From positions 942,930 through 1,006,929 of the forward strand of contig UYJD01000014.1 of NCBI GenBank assembly GCA_900618795.1: a stretch of 64,000 nt of DNA, in the 5' to 3' direction. Position 1 is the stretch's first letter, and every line of letters begins with the position of its first letter. Below the pieces are notes generated by a model. That model was not told the origin of the DNA, ran no database searches, and worked only from the letters and a program-made list of their open reading frames with translations. Both the position numbers and the translations under genes were made by a program. Positions 43,456 through 53,436 of this stretch are shown one piece after another. Source of the DNA: Cyanodermella asteris (lineage: Eukaryota > Ascomycota > Lecanoromycetes > Ostropales > Stictidaceae).

Positions 43456-44973
43456 TCATACCTTCAATTCGCTGAAAATGAATGGGAAAATGACGACGCA
43501 TGCCTTCCAAAAGATTGCTACTCCGTCAAGTGGCAGAATGGGTAGTCTCCAAATAGGACTGCTCGCGAAGACCATCCATATTGAAACCAGGGCGACAGCG
43601 AAAAAGTGGTAGACGAGTACCAGCGGCTGTCCTATGATTCCGGCAAGCAAGCTCACAGGCTCATCCACGCACTTTCCGCCATACTGAAAGTAGCGGAAAC
43701 ATCCTCGCTGCAATGCGCGCAAGCTGTTGTCGTCTGCCGCAAACAATGAATACAAAGCCATGGCCAAGATATTTATGACAGATGTAAGACCTTTCCTCTG
43801 CCAGTGAAAAGACTTCCAGACCTGGTTCATGCTTTTGTGGTCGCCAAGATCAGGAATGTCTTTCACGAGATCTCTGAATAGAACGACATCATTCAACGCG
43901 ACAGTCATACCACCACCGGTCAATGGATGGCGCATATTCATGGAATCGCCCAACAACACCAGCCCATGCTTCTTCAGGCCCTGAGTCGTCGGTGGGAGCC
44001 AGCTATTCGGCATTGACCGTGGCTTGAAATCCTCCATAGCAGCCTCGAAGGATGGTAAGATGGTCTTTGGCAAATTAGCTTTCACGACGGTCGAGAAATG
44101 ATTCTTGACACCGCCTGCTGCAACTGAAGCTGTCGGGCATCTTTCGGGCACGTCGACCAATATTCTTGTTTCGTGAGTGCCGATTTGGTAGAGCAGGATC
44201 GGGGGCATATCGCCGAGCACAACGTGCCCATGATGTTCGTACGGCAGGTTGCAATCTTTCAGTTCCAGGCCATAAAACTTTGATCGTGCCTTTGGCGTAT
44301 GAGGATGGAGGACTTTGCGGAATACAGAGGCGTATCCATCAGCCGCGATCGTCAAGGGCGCGAAGAAGAAATCTGCCTCGCCATGCGTCGAAGCACTGAC
44401 GCCGAGGACGGTGTCAGGGGTATAGGTGGATTGTATAGGAGCTTCGGCCTTTGTTTCGAAAATAGAAATGTTCGGCTCTCGCATGCAGGCCTTCCGGAGC
44501 GCTGAAATGAATTTCCCGTGGTGAAATGAGCGTCCCTGTGGCCGCAACGATTGGGCGTCCTTTATTTTCGGTTCATCATTGTCGAGGGCGATATTTGTTC
44601 TGGGGCCTGCCAGATTCTCGGGATACGGAATTTGTACGGGCTGGCCATGATAGAAGATCACGTATCCATGCACAGAAATCGCGTCGATGCCCTCCAAGCA
44701 GTCCCGCAATCCCAGCTGTGTCAGCGCCTCAACACCTCCTGGTTGTAGCAGTTCCCCTACAATTCTGTCCGGCTCTTTCATGGATCTCTCGAGTAGAATG
44801 ACGCTGCGCCCTTGGCGGGCCAGCGTCACCGCCAAGGCGCATCCGATTATGCCAGCTCCGACAACAATCACATCGGCGCTGTGATGCTCCTGTCTTAATC
44901 TGAAAGCCTCTTCATGTTGCTGCTGGAGCGAAGGGGGAGGAGAGGGAGGTGGCGTATCGAGTATATAGGGCAT
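43456..44973 (-). CDS. erg1: Squalene epoxidase (squalene monooxygenase)
   Basis: A single-exon protein of 505 residues that converts squalene to 2,3-oxidosqualene in the endoplasmic reticulum, the first oxygen step of ergosterol synthesis and the target of allylamine antifungals. The FAD motif is DVIVVGAGIIGCALAVTLAR (residues 34-53), followed by GELLQPGGVEALTQLGL and GRSFHHGKFISALR. The second FAD motif is LLGDSMNMRHPLTGGGMTVA, and the C-terminus has NILAMALYSLFAADDN, CFRYFQYGGKCVDEPVSLL and hydrophobic membrane helices. ATG 44973 (MPYILDTPPPSP) was taken; the frame is open upstream, but there is no family support for the extra residues. The Pro-rich leader before the FAD domain is usual. 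Confidence 0.94.
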   Translation of the reverse strand: MPYILDTPPPSPPPSLQQQHEEAFRLRQEHHSADVIVVGAGIIGCALAVTLARQGRSVILLERSMKEPDRIVGELLQPGGVEALTQLGLRDCLEGIDAISVHGYVIFYHGQPVQIPYPENLAGPRTNIALDNDEPKIKDAQSLRPQGRSFHHGKFISALRKACMREPNISIFETKAEAPIQSTYTPDTVLGVSASTHGEADFFFAPLTIAADGYASVFRKVLHPHTPKARSKFYGLELKDCNLPYEHHGHVVLGDMPPILLYQIGTHETRILVDVPERCPTASVAAGGVKNHFSTVVKANLPKTILPSFEAAMEDFKPRSMPNSWLPPTTQGLKKHGLVLLGDSMNMRHPLTGGGMTVALNDVVLFRDLVKDIPDLGDHKSMNQVWKSFHWQRKGLTSVINILAMALYSLFAADDNSLRALQRGCFRYFQYGGKCVDEPVSLLAGIIGQPLVLVYHFFAVALVSIWMVFASSPIWRLPILPLDGVAIFWKACVVIFPFIFSELKV

Positions 44974-45512
44974 ATTGTAGGCTGTGGTCAAGAACGACAG
45001 CGCATTGTGTACAACAGACGCAAACTGTTGTCTTTTCGGCAACTTGTAGATTGAAATGAGTCTCGCCACGGTCTCGTGATCCACAGGTACGATACGGCGG
45101 TGGTAGACTGATGGCGTGGATCGCAGACATTCCGGCGTCCAGGAACAAAAGCATTCAGGGTCCAACGTCGGAGCTGAGCGGAGCCGTGTCGCGCCACACG
45201 TGAAACCTGCAGCACGGACCAACGGATAACTCGTAGCATCATCAGGACCAACTCGTTAACCATCGCGTCCTTCATTTATATTAATTACAAGCATGTAAAG
45301 TCGAAGAACCCTTTCCACACGCCAAATCCCCATTACCATCGGTCAGCCTGTCTGCTACAATCGACAGATAAGGATCCAGCGTTATCTCAAACCCCTCCAC
45401 CGACTTCCTCACTGGTCAACGTGGAAACATGGTCAATAGTATACAAATCTGTAACGATGTCAGTTTTGGCAAATTGAAGAAACCACCGAGGGAGGTTAGA
45501 TGCCTACCAAAG
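44974..45512. other. Intergenic
   Basis: Promoter of erg1 and 3' flank of the next gene. No sterol-regulatory site could be assigned with confidence. Confidence 0.5.
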
Positions 45513-46206
45513 CTATCGTCTGTTGTCGTCTCTGCGCGATGAGCCTGAGTACCTGTGCTTGGATCCACCGCTCCCGGCCCGACTACCCCCATCGTCGCGA
45601 TTAACTTGACACCACCGCCGATGCTGGCCAGAAGCTGATGGCTGTTCTGAGCGTTTGGGTTCTTCACAGGGTGGAGCCGCATAGAAGAGTCCCCTATCAC
45701 TTGGCTGGTCTCGAGGACAATACGAGGAGCTACCAGCAGGTCGCCGCTGCGTAACATAATACACTGTATCTCGACTTGAGGATCCCCCATCTGACGGGCC
45801 GAAATATCTGGGTTGCTCTTCCTCATGACATAACTTCTCTTCTAGGTCAACAATGTCGTCATCGTATGATCGAGCTGCGAAGGCGTCGTAACCACTTCGT
45901 CGGGGTAGATCGTAAGTAGAAGCGCCCAACGCTCTGCTTGACTGCTGAGGCGAGGTAAGGTATGATCGATAAGGTGGCGTCCGGCCTGATTGTTGGCTTC
46001 TGGGGGATTCGTTTCTGTGGGATGAGGACGTATGTGTCCCAGCAGCATATTGCCGACTTGATGGCTGGCTCGATCCTTGTCTCTGGGGATCATGGGAACG
46101 AGACGACATGCCACGGGAATATTCCGGAACTCTGTCAAGTGTGTCAGTAAGACCCTTTCTAGATGTTGCGAGGAACAAACATGTCTTGCGGGTAGTCTTT
46201 AGTCAT
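45513..46206 (-). CDS. Disordered Ser/Arg-rich hypothetical protein
   Basis: Two exons are inferred, 46206-46181 and 46131-45513, giving 214 residues starting MTKDYPQD. The intron (46132-46180) has a GTTTGT donor, CTTACTGAC branch and GACAG acceptor, and the joined frame is continuous. The protein is dominated by Ser, Arg, Gly, Gln and Tyr with many SS and RS pairs (GSSQPSSRQYAAGTH, RSYDDDIVDLEEKLCHEEEQ) and ends SRRDDNRR. It has no recognised fold, signal peptide or membrane span. The acidic patch DDDIVDLEE could be a short helix. Such composition is typical of lineage-specific fungal proteins. The gene call rests on the long frame and the neat intron only. Confidence 0.5.
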
Positions 46207-47976
46207 CTTGAAGGCTGATTTTATATCGAGATGTTTGAAAAAGGGTTCCAAGTTCTGACAGTCGATGTTGGGAAGCGAGGCTCAAGAGTCAAGTGTCAAG
46301 GATTGAGCGTTGATTGTGAGCGTCGAAGAGCTAGAGTGGAGAGGCGAAAGGTCAAAGTCAGATGCGAAGAGTCGAAAGTTGACAACCGAAGGAGTATAAG
46401 TGTGGGCGGAGTCGCACGTGGATGTCGAAAGGACGAAGGGCCAGGAACGACATTAAGTATGGCAAGCGGCTCTGCTGATCTGTGGCTTGGTTCTTCTTCG
46501 CAGCCTAGCAATCGCAACAGCGATGGGAGCTTCAAGTCACAAGTCAGTGCTGGTCGAAATTCGACACGACTCATCACCACTGCCCCATGCCTACACTAAG
46601 CCTCTAAACGGACACAGCAAGGCGATGACACTGCCTTTGCTCTCCGACTATAAGGCCCTGGACAGGAGTTGCCTTTGGACGAGATGCCAGGTGCTTTCAC
46701 GTTGATTTGACGTTGATTTAAGACTTTGAAGCCTCGGGAACTAGGCCAGCCGCATCGGGGACTGTGGCGAGAGTCTGCCGTACTGGACTTTGCCAGCGCG
46801 CAGTCAGAAGCTTTGCACTCCGGAGGTGCGAGTTTGAACAGCCCCATTGTCCGTTAGGCCAGCTTTCCATCATGTCGTCAGTCTTTGCTGGAGCTCGGTG
46901 CGTGCTCAGCTGCGCCGAATCCACTTTTCATGCCCATGGTCTACAAGCAGCTGGCTATTCCAGCCCCTTTTTCTCTCCGCAAATCTGCCTCTAAGGATCT
47001 CACCTGAGGACAAAGGCTTCGACCTGGTGGCAAAAAGCACACAGCCACATTTCGGTGAGAAATAGGGGCCAGGATCAGTTTCCTGTGAACCCCCCGACCA
47101 CCCCAATCACGGCCCAAAACAACGTTATGACCTCCATTGGATAGCATTGGTTATCCTTGCTCGTCACGCAAGATCTGCCATGCGACTTCCAGCAGTCACT
47201 GCGCACCACAACCAGGTCGTACGGGCCAGGTTCTCAGCTCCGGTGTGCATCTACTTGGGAACCTTGGGTACCTCCGGGAGGGCTCAATCCGTGGCTGAAC
47301 GTTCCTGCTGATGGACCCACTCGTTGGGACCACTCATCTATCGAGTCTGGCTTTCCTCGAGGCATTCATCTGAATTCCCTAGGGCATTTTTGCAGGCATT
47401 CTTCTCAGGCATCTGTTCGCAACTTTACGAGCATTATCACGGCATAAAAGGCCCTCGGAGGGCTTTATCAGCATCCACACAACCCCGATACTTTTTTTCA
47501 AGTTGCCTCTTCCGTCGACGATTGTTGGTGGTGCTTGATCGAGCTACTGCAGCCGTCACACACGGACCGACCCGCTCTGCAGCACACATGGCAGCCGTGG
47601 ATTTTAGGGCTGTCACACACGTGGAATGATGCAGGGACCACCCTTCTCGTACGCTGATACTTCAGTGGGCCCTGTCGATTATCGTAAACCTGAGCTCACG
47701 CACTCTCCTCACCTCAGATGCCAATTCACGAAACCCCCCCCCCCCGAGACAGCCATTTTGGCAAATTCGAAATCGATAAAAACTTTTGATCAGATGCGCC
47801 ACCGGCTCATAGGTTGAATATAGAGGGCGCAAGAAGCAAGGACGCTTTTGACCCCGAGCCTGCTGTCGATCAAACCCCATCCATTACATTATATTGCTTT
47901 GATCTCTGTTGAAGGCTCACAGCACAAGAACAGATGCCTTCGACCCGAACTCCTTACTCCGCCAACTCCCTCCAAT
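46207..47976. other. Intergenic (1.8 kb)
   Basis: A long stretch without a recognisable gene. At 46.26-46.39 kb the plus strand has purine-rich, slightly repetitive sequence around GAAGAGTCGAAAGT-like units. A run of ten cytosines lies at about 47736-47745. Open frames have no motifs. Confidence 0.45.
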
Positions 47977-50385
47977 CTATGGTGGTATCGCACCTGACAA
48001 TAGTGAGACAAAATCATGTTCCTCGCTCCCGGGCCGAGATGTGTCCATAGCAGAAGGCGCGCTGAACGACATATCATCCTCATCGTAAGCGAGCTCTTCT
48101 CGAAGTCCGGCGATCTTGTGTCCTACCCACAGTATCCTTTGGATTCGTGCTGACGCCATGAATTTCTTCTCGAGGACCTGATCATCTAAATCCAGATCCG
48201 TTGTTTCCGTCCAGCCTTTTGGTAAGTAGCCTCGCGAGAACACGAGGCCCTGCAACGTTCTGTCTTCCGGCAAAGGCGAGCTGCTAGCTCCTGCGTGGAC
48301 GGGAAATCCGGAGGAACAGATCTCAATCGTCATCGAGGCAGCATTTGCGTACAGATTGAGCCAGCCCGCCATTTCGATCCAGGGAATATCAAAGCCGATC
48401 TCTTGCATTGCTCTGTTCGACTTACTGAAGCTCAGTATCATCACGAAGAAGACATGAATCAAGGGATGCAGGTTTTGGTCCTTTGGTTTCTCGAGGGCTT
48501 GCCTGAAGATCACCATTGCCAACGTCATAGCAGCCGTCATTGTGTTTTTCGATGCAGCGTATTCATTTGCGCTGAAGGTGTCGAGAACCGCCGAAGCGCC
48601 CATAATGTTCAAATGGTTGCTAATCATGTTGTCAAACTCGGGCTGTCCAGATGAACCGATGCCGAGAGCAGAACGCAAAAACGATGCAGAAGTTGCATTT
48701 GCGCGGCTCGCGCCGAACTGCAACAGCAGTGCTGACAGGATCACAGCGACGTCAACTCCCAGGCGTTTCAGATCTTGTTGCTGTTCTGCAGCTTCGTTCA
48801 TCAGTCTGTGGAGACCGTTGTTCTGGAGATCCTGCAGACTGCAGCTGTACTCGGCGCGGCTGCCTTTGCCGCCAAGCGTCAGCGCAGCGCAGACTCGCAG
48901 CACGGTGTTCAAGGTCGGCGACAGCTGATCAATGACTTGCGGCTCCTGAGCTTGGATCGGCTGAACCAGGGCTGTTGCGCTTTTCCGAGTAGGGAGAAAC
49001 GGAATGAGGCCGGTAAGTGCTCTTGCGTAAAGACTCAGTTGCTGCAATGAGAAAGCAGGAGCCAGAATCGCGCAGTGGTGATACAGACGCGAGATCTGAG
49101 GATTCAACTGGATGGCACGCCCGTACCAGTCCTGAGCGATCTTGGTGAAGATGGATCGCTCCTCGGGGTTCTCCGCAAGAGCGAGTCGATAGCGGCTCAA
49201 ATCCCCGATGCATTCTAGCCAGGTAGCCTCAAATTGAGGCACAGTTTCGAGAAATAGCGTCATATGGTTGAACGAGATCAGTATGAAGGCGATCATATGT
49301 TCTCGGCTATCTGGAAGGCGCATTCGAAGCACCTCTAAAGGTGCATGGATCCCGTGGCGCCACATGCGTGCAGGGATGGAATAGCGGCCAATGAGTAGTC
49401 TCAGGGCAGGACTGGCGGCAGGATGCTGACAGGCGAGGCACAGGTCGTGATGCTCATGCATGAGCACCTTATGGTCAGCAATGAATGCCATGTACTCCTC
49501 CTTTGTCTTTGTTTTCCGGTGTGCGGGATCAACCTGCGCTTCCCGAGTCTCCACTGCGTCAATCCGAATTACCTTTTCTTCATTGCGAACGACAAAACGA
49601 TATATGGTGCCAACCTCAGTGTGAAGCTGCTCCGTTGTTATAGTGCGAGTTTGAGGTTGTAAAAGCACCTCGACCTCTTCATCATCATAAGTTGTTTGCG
49701 AGTCTGTGTCCATAGCATCGGAGTCGACCGACTCGCCTCCGTCAGACAACTCGGCTGATCTCCCAGATGAGCCGGCAGACTTCTCCGACAAAGCCTTGAG
49801 CAGCTCCCCCGGCGGATTCTGCAGCCTCTCGACTCTGGTAGCCTGTGGTACGTTCTCATATTCCCGGCTGTCAAGTCCGCCTGGGTCGCCTGGAGGCCTA
49901 CTTCGCACTCGTGCGGAAGGCCCTCTGGTAGATGTCCTTCGCTTATGAACTTGGCTCGATTCCGGATTCACAAGGGCCGATCGGGATCTCTGTGGTCTGC
50001 TGGGCAATTGTATCCGATTTCTAGGACTAGTTGGGGACAAAGATGTCTGTGCAAAACTACCAGCGCTTGGCTGGGGATTGGACACATTGCCACCCTCTGG
50101 ACCACCATGGTGATCTGGATTGGCCTCCGTATAGCGTGTAGAACTTCCATGTGCAGCTAAGGAATCCGCCGCGTCATGCGGTAATCTTCTATTGTTGTTA
50201 TCTGCGTTGTAGACATTGTGACTGTAGCATGTCAGGTCCACTGCCAAGAATGGTGATTAGATGAGATGGTAGGTAAGCTTCACGTACTTGTTTTGTCGCG
50301 AATTATTATGTCGGCGCGGCGCACGCCTTGCCCAAAACTTTACGCCGGGTGGTGAAGGCCCCTTGGGTTGACTCTGTTGCGACAT
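47977..50385 (-). CDS. EST1/SMG-like DNA/RNA-binding domain protein
   Basis: Exons 50385-50288 and 50188-47977 are inferred, 769 residues in a continuous frame. The first 200 residues are disordered (Ser/Pro/Arg-rich, then acidic). A helical region from about residue 260 contains REHMIAFILISFNHMTLFLE, then WLECIGDLSRYRLALAEN and WYGRAIQLNPQISRLYHHCA followed by LAPAFSLQQLSLYARALT. This TPR-like sequence is that of the EST1 DNA/RNA-binding domain shared by telomerase factor Est1 and the SMG5-7 proteins of mRNA decay. Filamentous fungi have several such paralogues of unclear role, so neither telomere nor decay function is assigned. The splice at the 5' end (donor GTACGT, acceptor AATAG) is a choice among alternatives; the main exon is certain. 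Confidence 0.8.
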
Positions 50386-53300
50386 TACGGCCGGCTGACC
50401 AAAAAAGGAAAATGACGGCTTTGCCTGGATAAAATACAGCAAAAGCTGCCCCGCCCGCGGCGCGCCAGACTTGGTGTCGCGCAGCCTCGTCGTCGAGTCG
50501 CGCGATTCTCGAGTCCGGCAAGGCCTTCAAATCCTGGCAAGTGCCCGGATTCTATCAGGCTCGGGCTGTCGAGTCCGTCTGAATGAACTGGTTGGAAAGC
50601 AGAGAAGGATAACAAGTGGCGGACTTTCGGCTCGGGGAGGCTCGCGCGGATACCAGCTTTTGTTGGCTGGAAGTCATCGGATCAGGTCAATCATGCAGTA
50701 TTTGCCGTGACTGGTGTGTTACGCACTTTCGGGGAAGAACTGCGTAGATGTCGACGGGACGATAGACAAAGATGCAAGCCTGTGGAGAGAGCATTGCAAT
50801 ACAGTCAAGCAAATCTAACTCGTTCCGCAGCAGCGACCGCGCTTTAAACACAGTCTGCGGCTCAACACCGGGGCGCGGACACTTTTGCCTTACGCCTTGC
50901 ATTTGCATTAGCGGCGACGTAGTATCGCCTTATTAAGGCACCAGAATTTAAAAACTGGAGAGGGGTAACATATACGTTGCCTGTAAAGTGACCGATCGCC
51001 TGTTAAATACATAGTTCGCGTCTGCTTCGCATCTGCACGCTCTAGCATACCTACACGACATATAATATGGAGAGGAAAGGGGGAATACTTTTTGCTATTT
51101 ATCCTGGCAATCATGAGGCTCTTGCTCGCACCCCGATCACGTGGCTCTAGCATTCACGCTGCGTCGAGCTTACCGCCACCATGGCAGCCTATAGAGTGCA
51201 CCTGTAGACTGACTGGATACTCAGGACGACTTTTCGGAGCCAGAGCTCGCAATTCGAGCTATGCTGATTGATGCCCTTCCCATGGTGCGTGCCAATCTGC
51301 CGTTCTCGGTGCCCGTGGCCGCCTTTAGCTTGGAGGAAAAGGCTACGACCGGTCACAAGCAATGCTACGCCTTTTTGCGATCTGTGCAGTGGCGCCTTCG
51401 ATACTCATGATTCATCGCTTTCGGTCAGAGCCATTGATAGATACCTTTAAGAGGTTTGCCTACTCGCCTTCCTACACTGTTCTCGGGCACGTCTTCCAGT
51501 CTTGGCTGTCAATTCTCAGCAGTCCGCGTCATCGATGTGGAGGAAATTTTCAACATTTTAGCTCACAAATGGCGGTCTGTCACCGCTGTTTTTGAGCACG
51601 ACAAGAATGTGAATGGGACGTTGTGGCTTTGTCCAAAGACGGTCTCATCAATGCAATGTCCTGATAGACCGAACGGTTAGTCAAAGCTCATACCCGAGGC
51701 AAAGGACCGTAAGATCATTGCATGATATCAGGAAAGCTCAAAGTCACGCATTAAGCGCTCATAACGCCCTTTTTTATGAAGTTGTCTTCTTGGAGCTGAG
51801 CTTATCAGATTTAATGCATCTCACAACATCTCCACTTTGCGGCGCAATTAAAATACAGCGCGATGAAAGCGACCACTTTGGTGCGACCAACTCTTCATCG
51901 ACGTACTTTTCTTTTTGGCAATGTCGATATGAAATGAGGTTGATTATGGTCACGTTTTCAAGCATTGGGGCGAGTATGCATCCATCCGCACCTATCCGAC
52001 TGCTAGACGCTGGTGGATACCTTTCCAGATCGGAGTACCGGCCACAGAACCCGGTCTGACGGGACCGGGAAAACCATTCCGCCCTTTGGGATCTTTCCCC
52101 GACCTATCTCTGCCTTCGGAGAATGGGAGTCTCAAGCCCACAGGAGTCTATTCCAGGGCTTCAAAGTGATAATGCAGCATCCACAAGGCTCGGGGAGGTC
52201 AGCCCGGGCAGCTGTGTCCGCACCATCCGCTTATTTCGAGCTCGTCTATGGCGTGAGTGTAGGTCAATTTCACTACCCTTACATGTAACGAAATGATGTC
52301 AAACTCGTGTACATGTCATACCCAAAGCGATATCAGTTGGGATATCATGGCGCGCGTGCGCTGTTGTGACGAGGCAAAAGTCGGGTTCACAACCAAGCAG
52401 TCGGTTCTCAGTCAGCGACAAGAGAGTCATCGCCCAACATGGTTCAGATCTTGATTCAGGTTGAAAATTCAAGCTATCAACAAGTGGCTGCCAATAAGAG
52501 GAAACCAATAACGCCTACGCCCAATGATGCCCAATCTAATGCGGTCCGCGATTCACAGCTACGTGTTCGACAGGCGGCTGCTGGTGTAGACGTGCCGGAG
52601 CGTACGGACCTTCGAATCCGCTGCAGCGGACCGTGGAGTCTACGCTTCCGGTGGTGAGAGGACAGTGTGACACGAGATTGCAGCCCACCGCTCATTAGTC
52701 CCTCTCCGGTAAGTTTTTTCTGCCGGCGGAACTTGAAGCCCAGTCCGTATCAGAACCATTGAATGTGATGGTGTGCTGCAGCGAAGAAAGTGATCGAGCC
52801 AAGCAGGTGGCCAGAAGGTATCTGAAGGCGTTTAGTGCTACGAGATTGACGATTCAAGCTTTCGTATTGGATGTATGCGATGGATTTGTGTAATTTGATT
52901 GATCGCTTTCTTGAGGTAAGACAACAGTCGACGAAATGGCTTCACTGCAGGGGCTGCAGCAGAAGGCGAGGATGTTCACCGAGTGAAACCCTAGACCTAC
53001 CTTGCTGGTTGGCAGAGTCATGTCACCGCCGGACTTCAATTGTAACGCCGGGTAGACGGAGCAACGGACGACTGGAATGTAAGATGTTCCAGCTTTCTGG
53101 TTCACCGTCATGCTTGTGAGATGCATAAGCTGATGGTCCGCGCTGAGTGCGAGCATACCGGTGGTCGTTTCTGGCACACAAGAAAACGCATTGTTCCGAT
53201 GATAGCCAGACTTGCCTCGACTGGGATCACGATGTTGCGATATTACGTCTATGTGGCGGCCATCATCACCCCATATGAGCACAAGCCCTTGCCTGGGGCG

Positions 53301-53436
53301 TTCTTGGTACTCATTTGTTCAGATTTGATACCGTGCTTGGCCATCGAGTTTTACTTACTATTCTTAGAACACAAATGTCTTGCCTGGGGCGCCGATGATA
53401 GAATTCATTTGTGAATCGTGAGATTGTACCCATTAA
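50386..53436. other. Longest gene-poor stretch (3 kb)
   Basis: No complete gene is recognised. The left end must hold the promoter of the EST1-like gene. Around 51.26-51.41 kb a short plus-strand frame (DALPMVRANLPFSVPVAAFS, EEKATTGHKQCYAFLRS) reads protein-like and may be a gene scrap. At 52.95-53.28 kb the minus strand has a protein-like frame ending at a GTAGGT donor-like site, but it lacks an ATG. Two copies of CTTGCCTGGGGCG lie about 85 bp apart near 53.3 kb. Confidence 0.4.

Noticed and set aside
43456-45222. N-terminal extension of squalene epoxidase upstream of 44973
   Set aside because: The frame is open but the residues are unlike the family leader, and MPYILDTPPP gives a normal length.
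46231-46599. Plus-strand frame of 122 codons
   Set aside because: It is made of purine-rich imperfect repeats (RVERRKVKVRCEESKV) and has no domain.
52854-53282. Minus-strand frame of 142 codons in the gene-poor stretch
   Set aside because: It begins at GTG, has no early ATG and no recognised domain, so I mention it only as a protein-like scrap.
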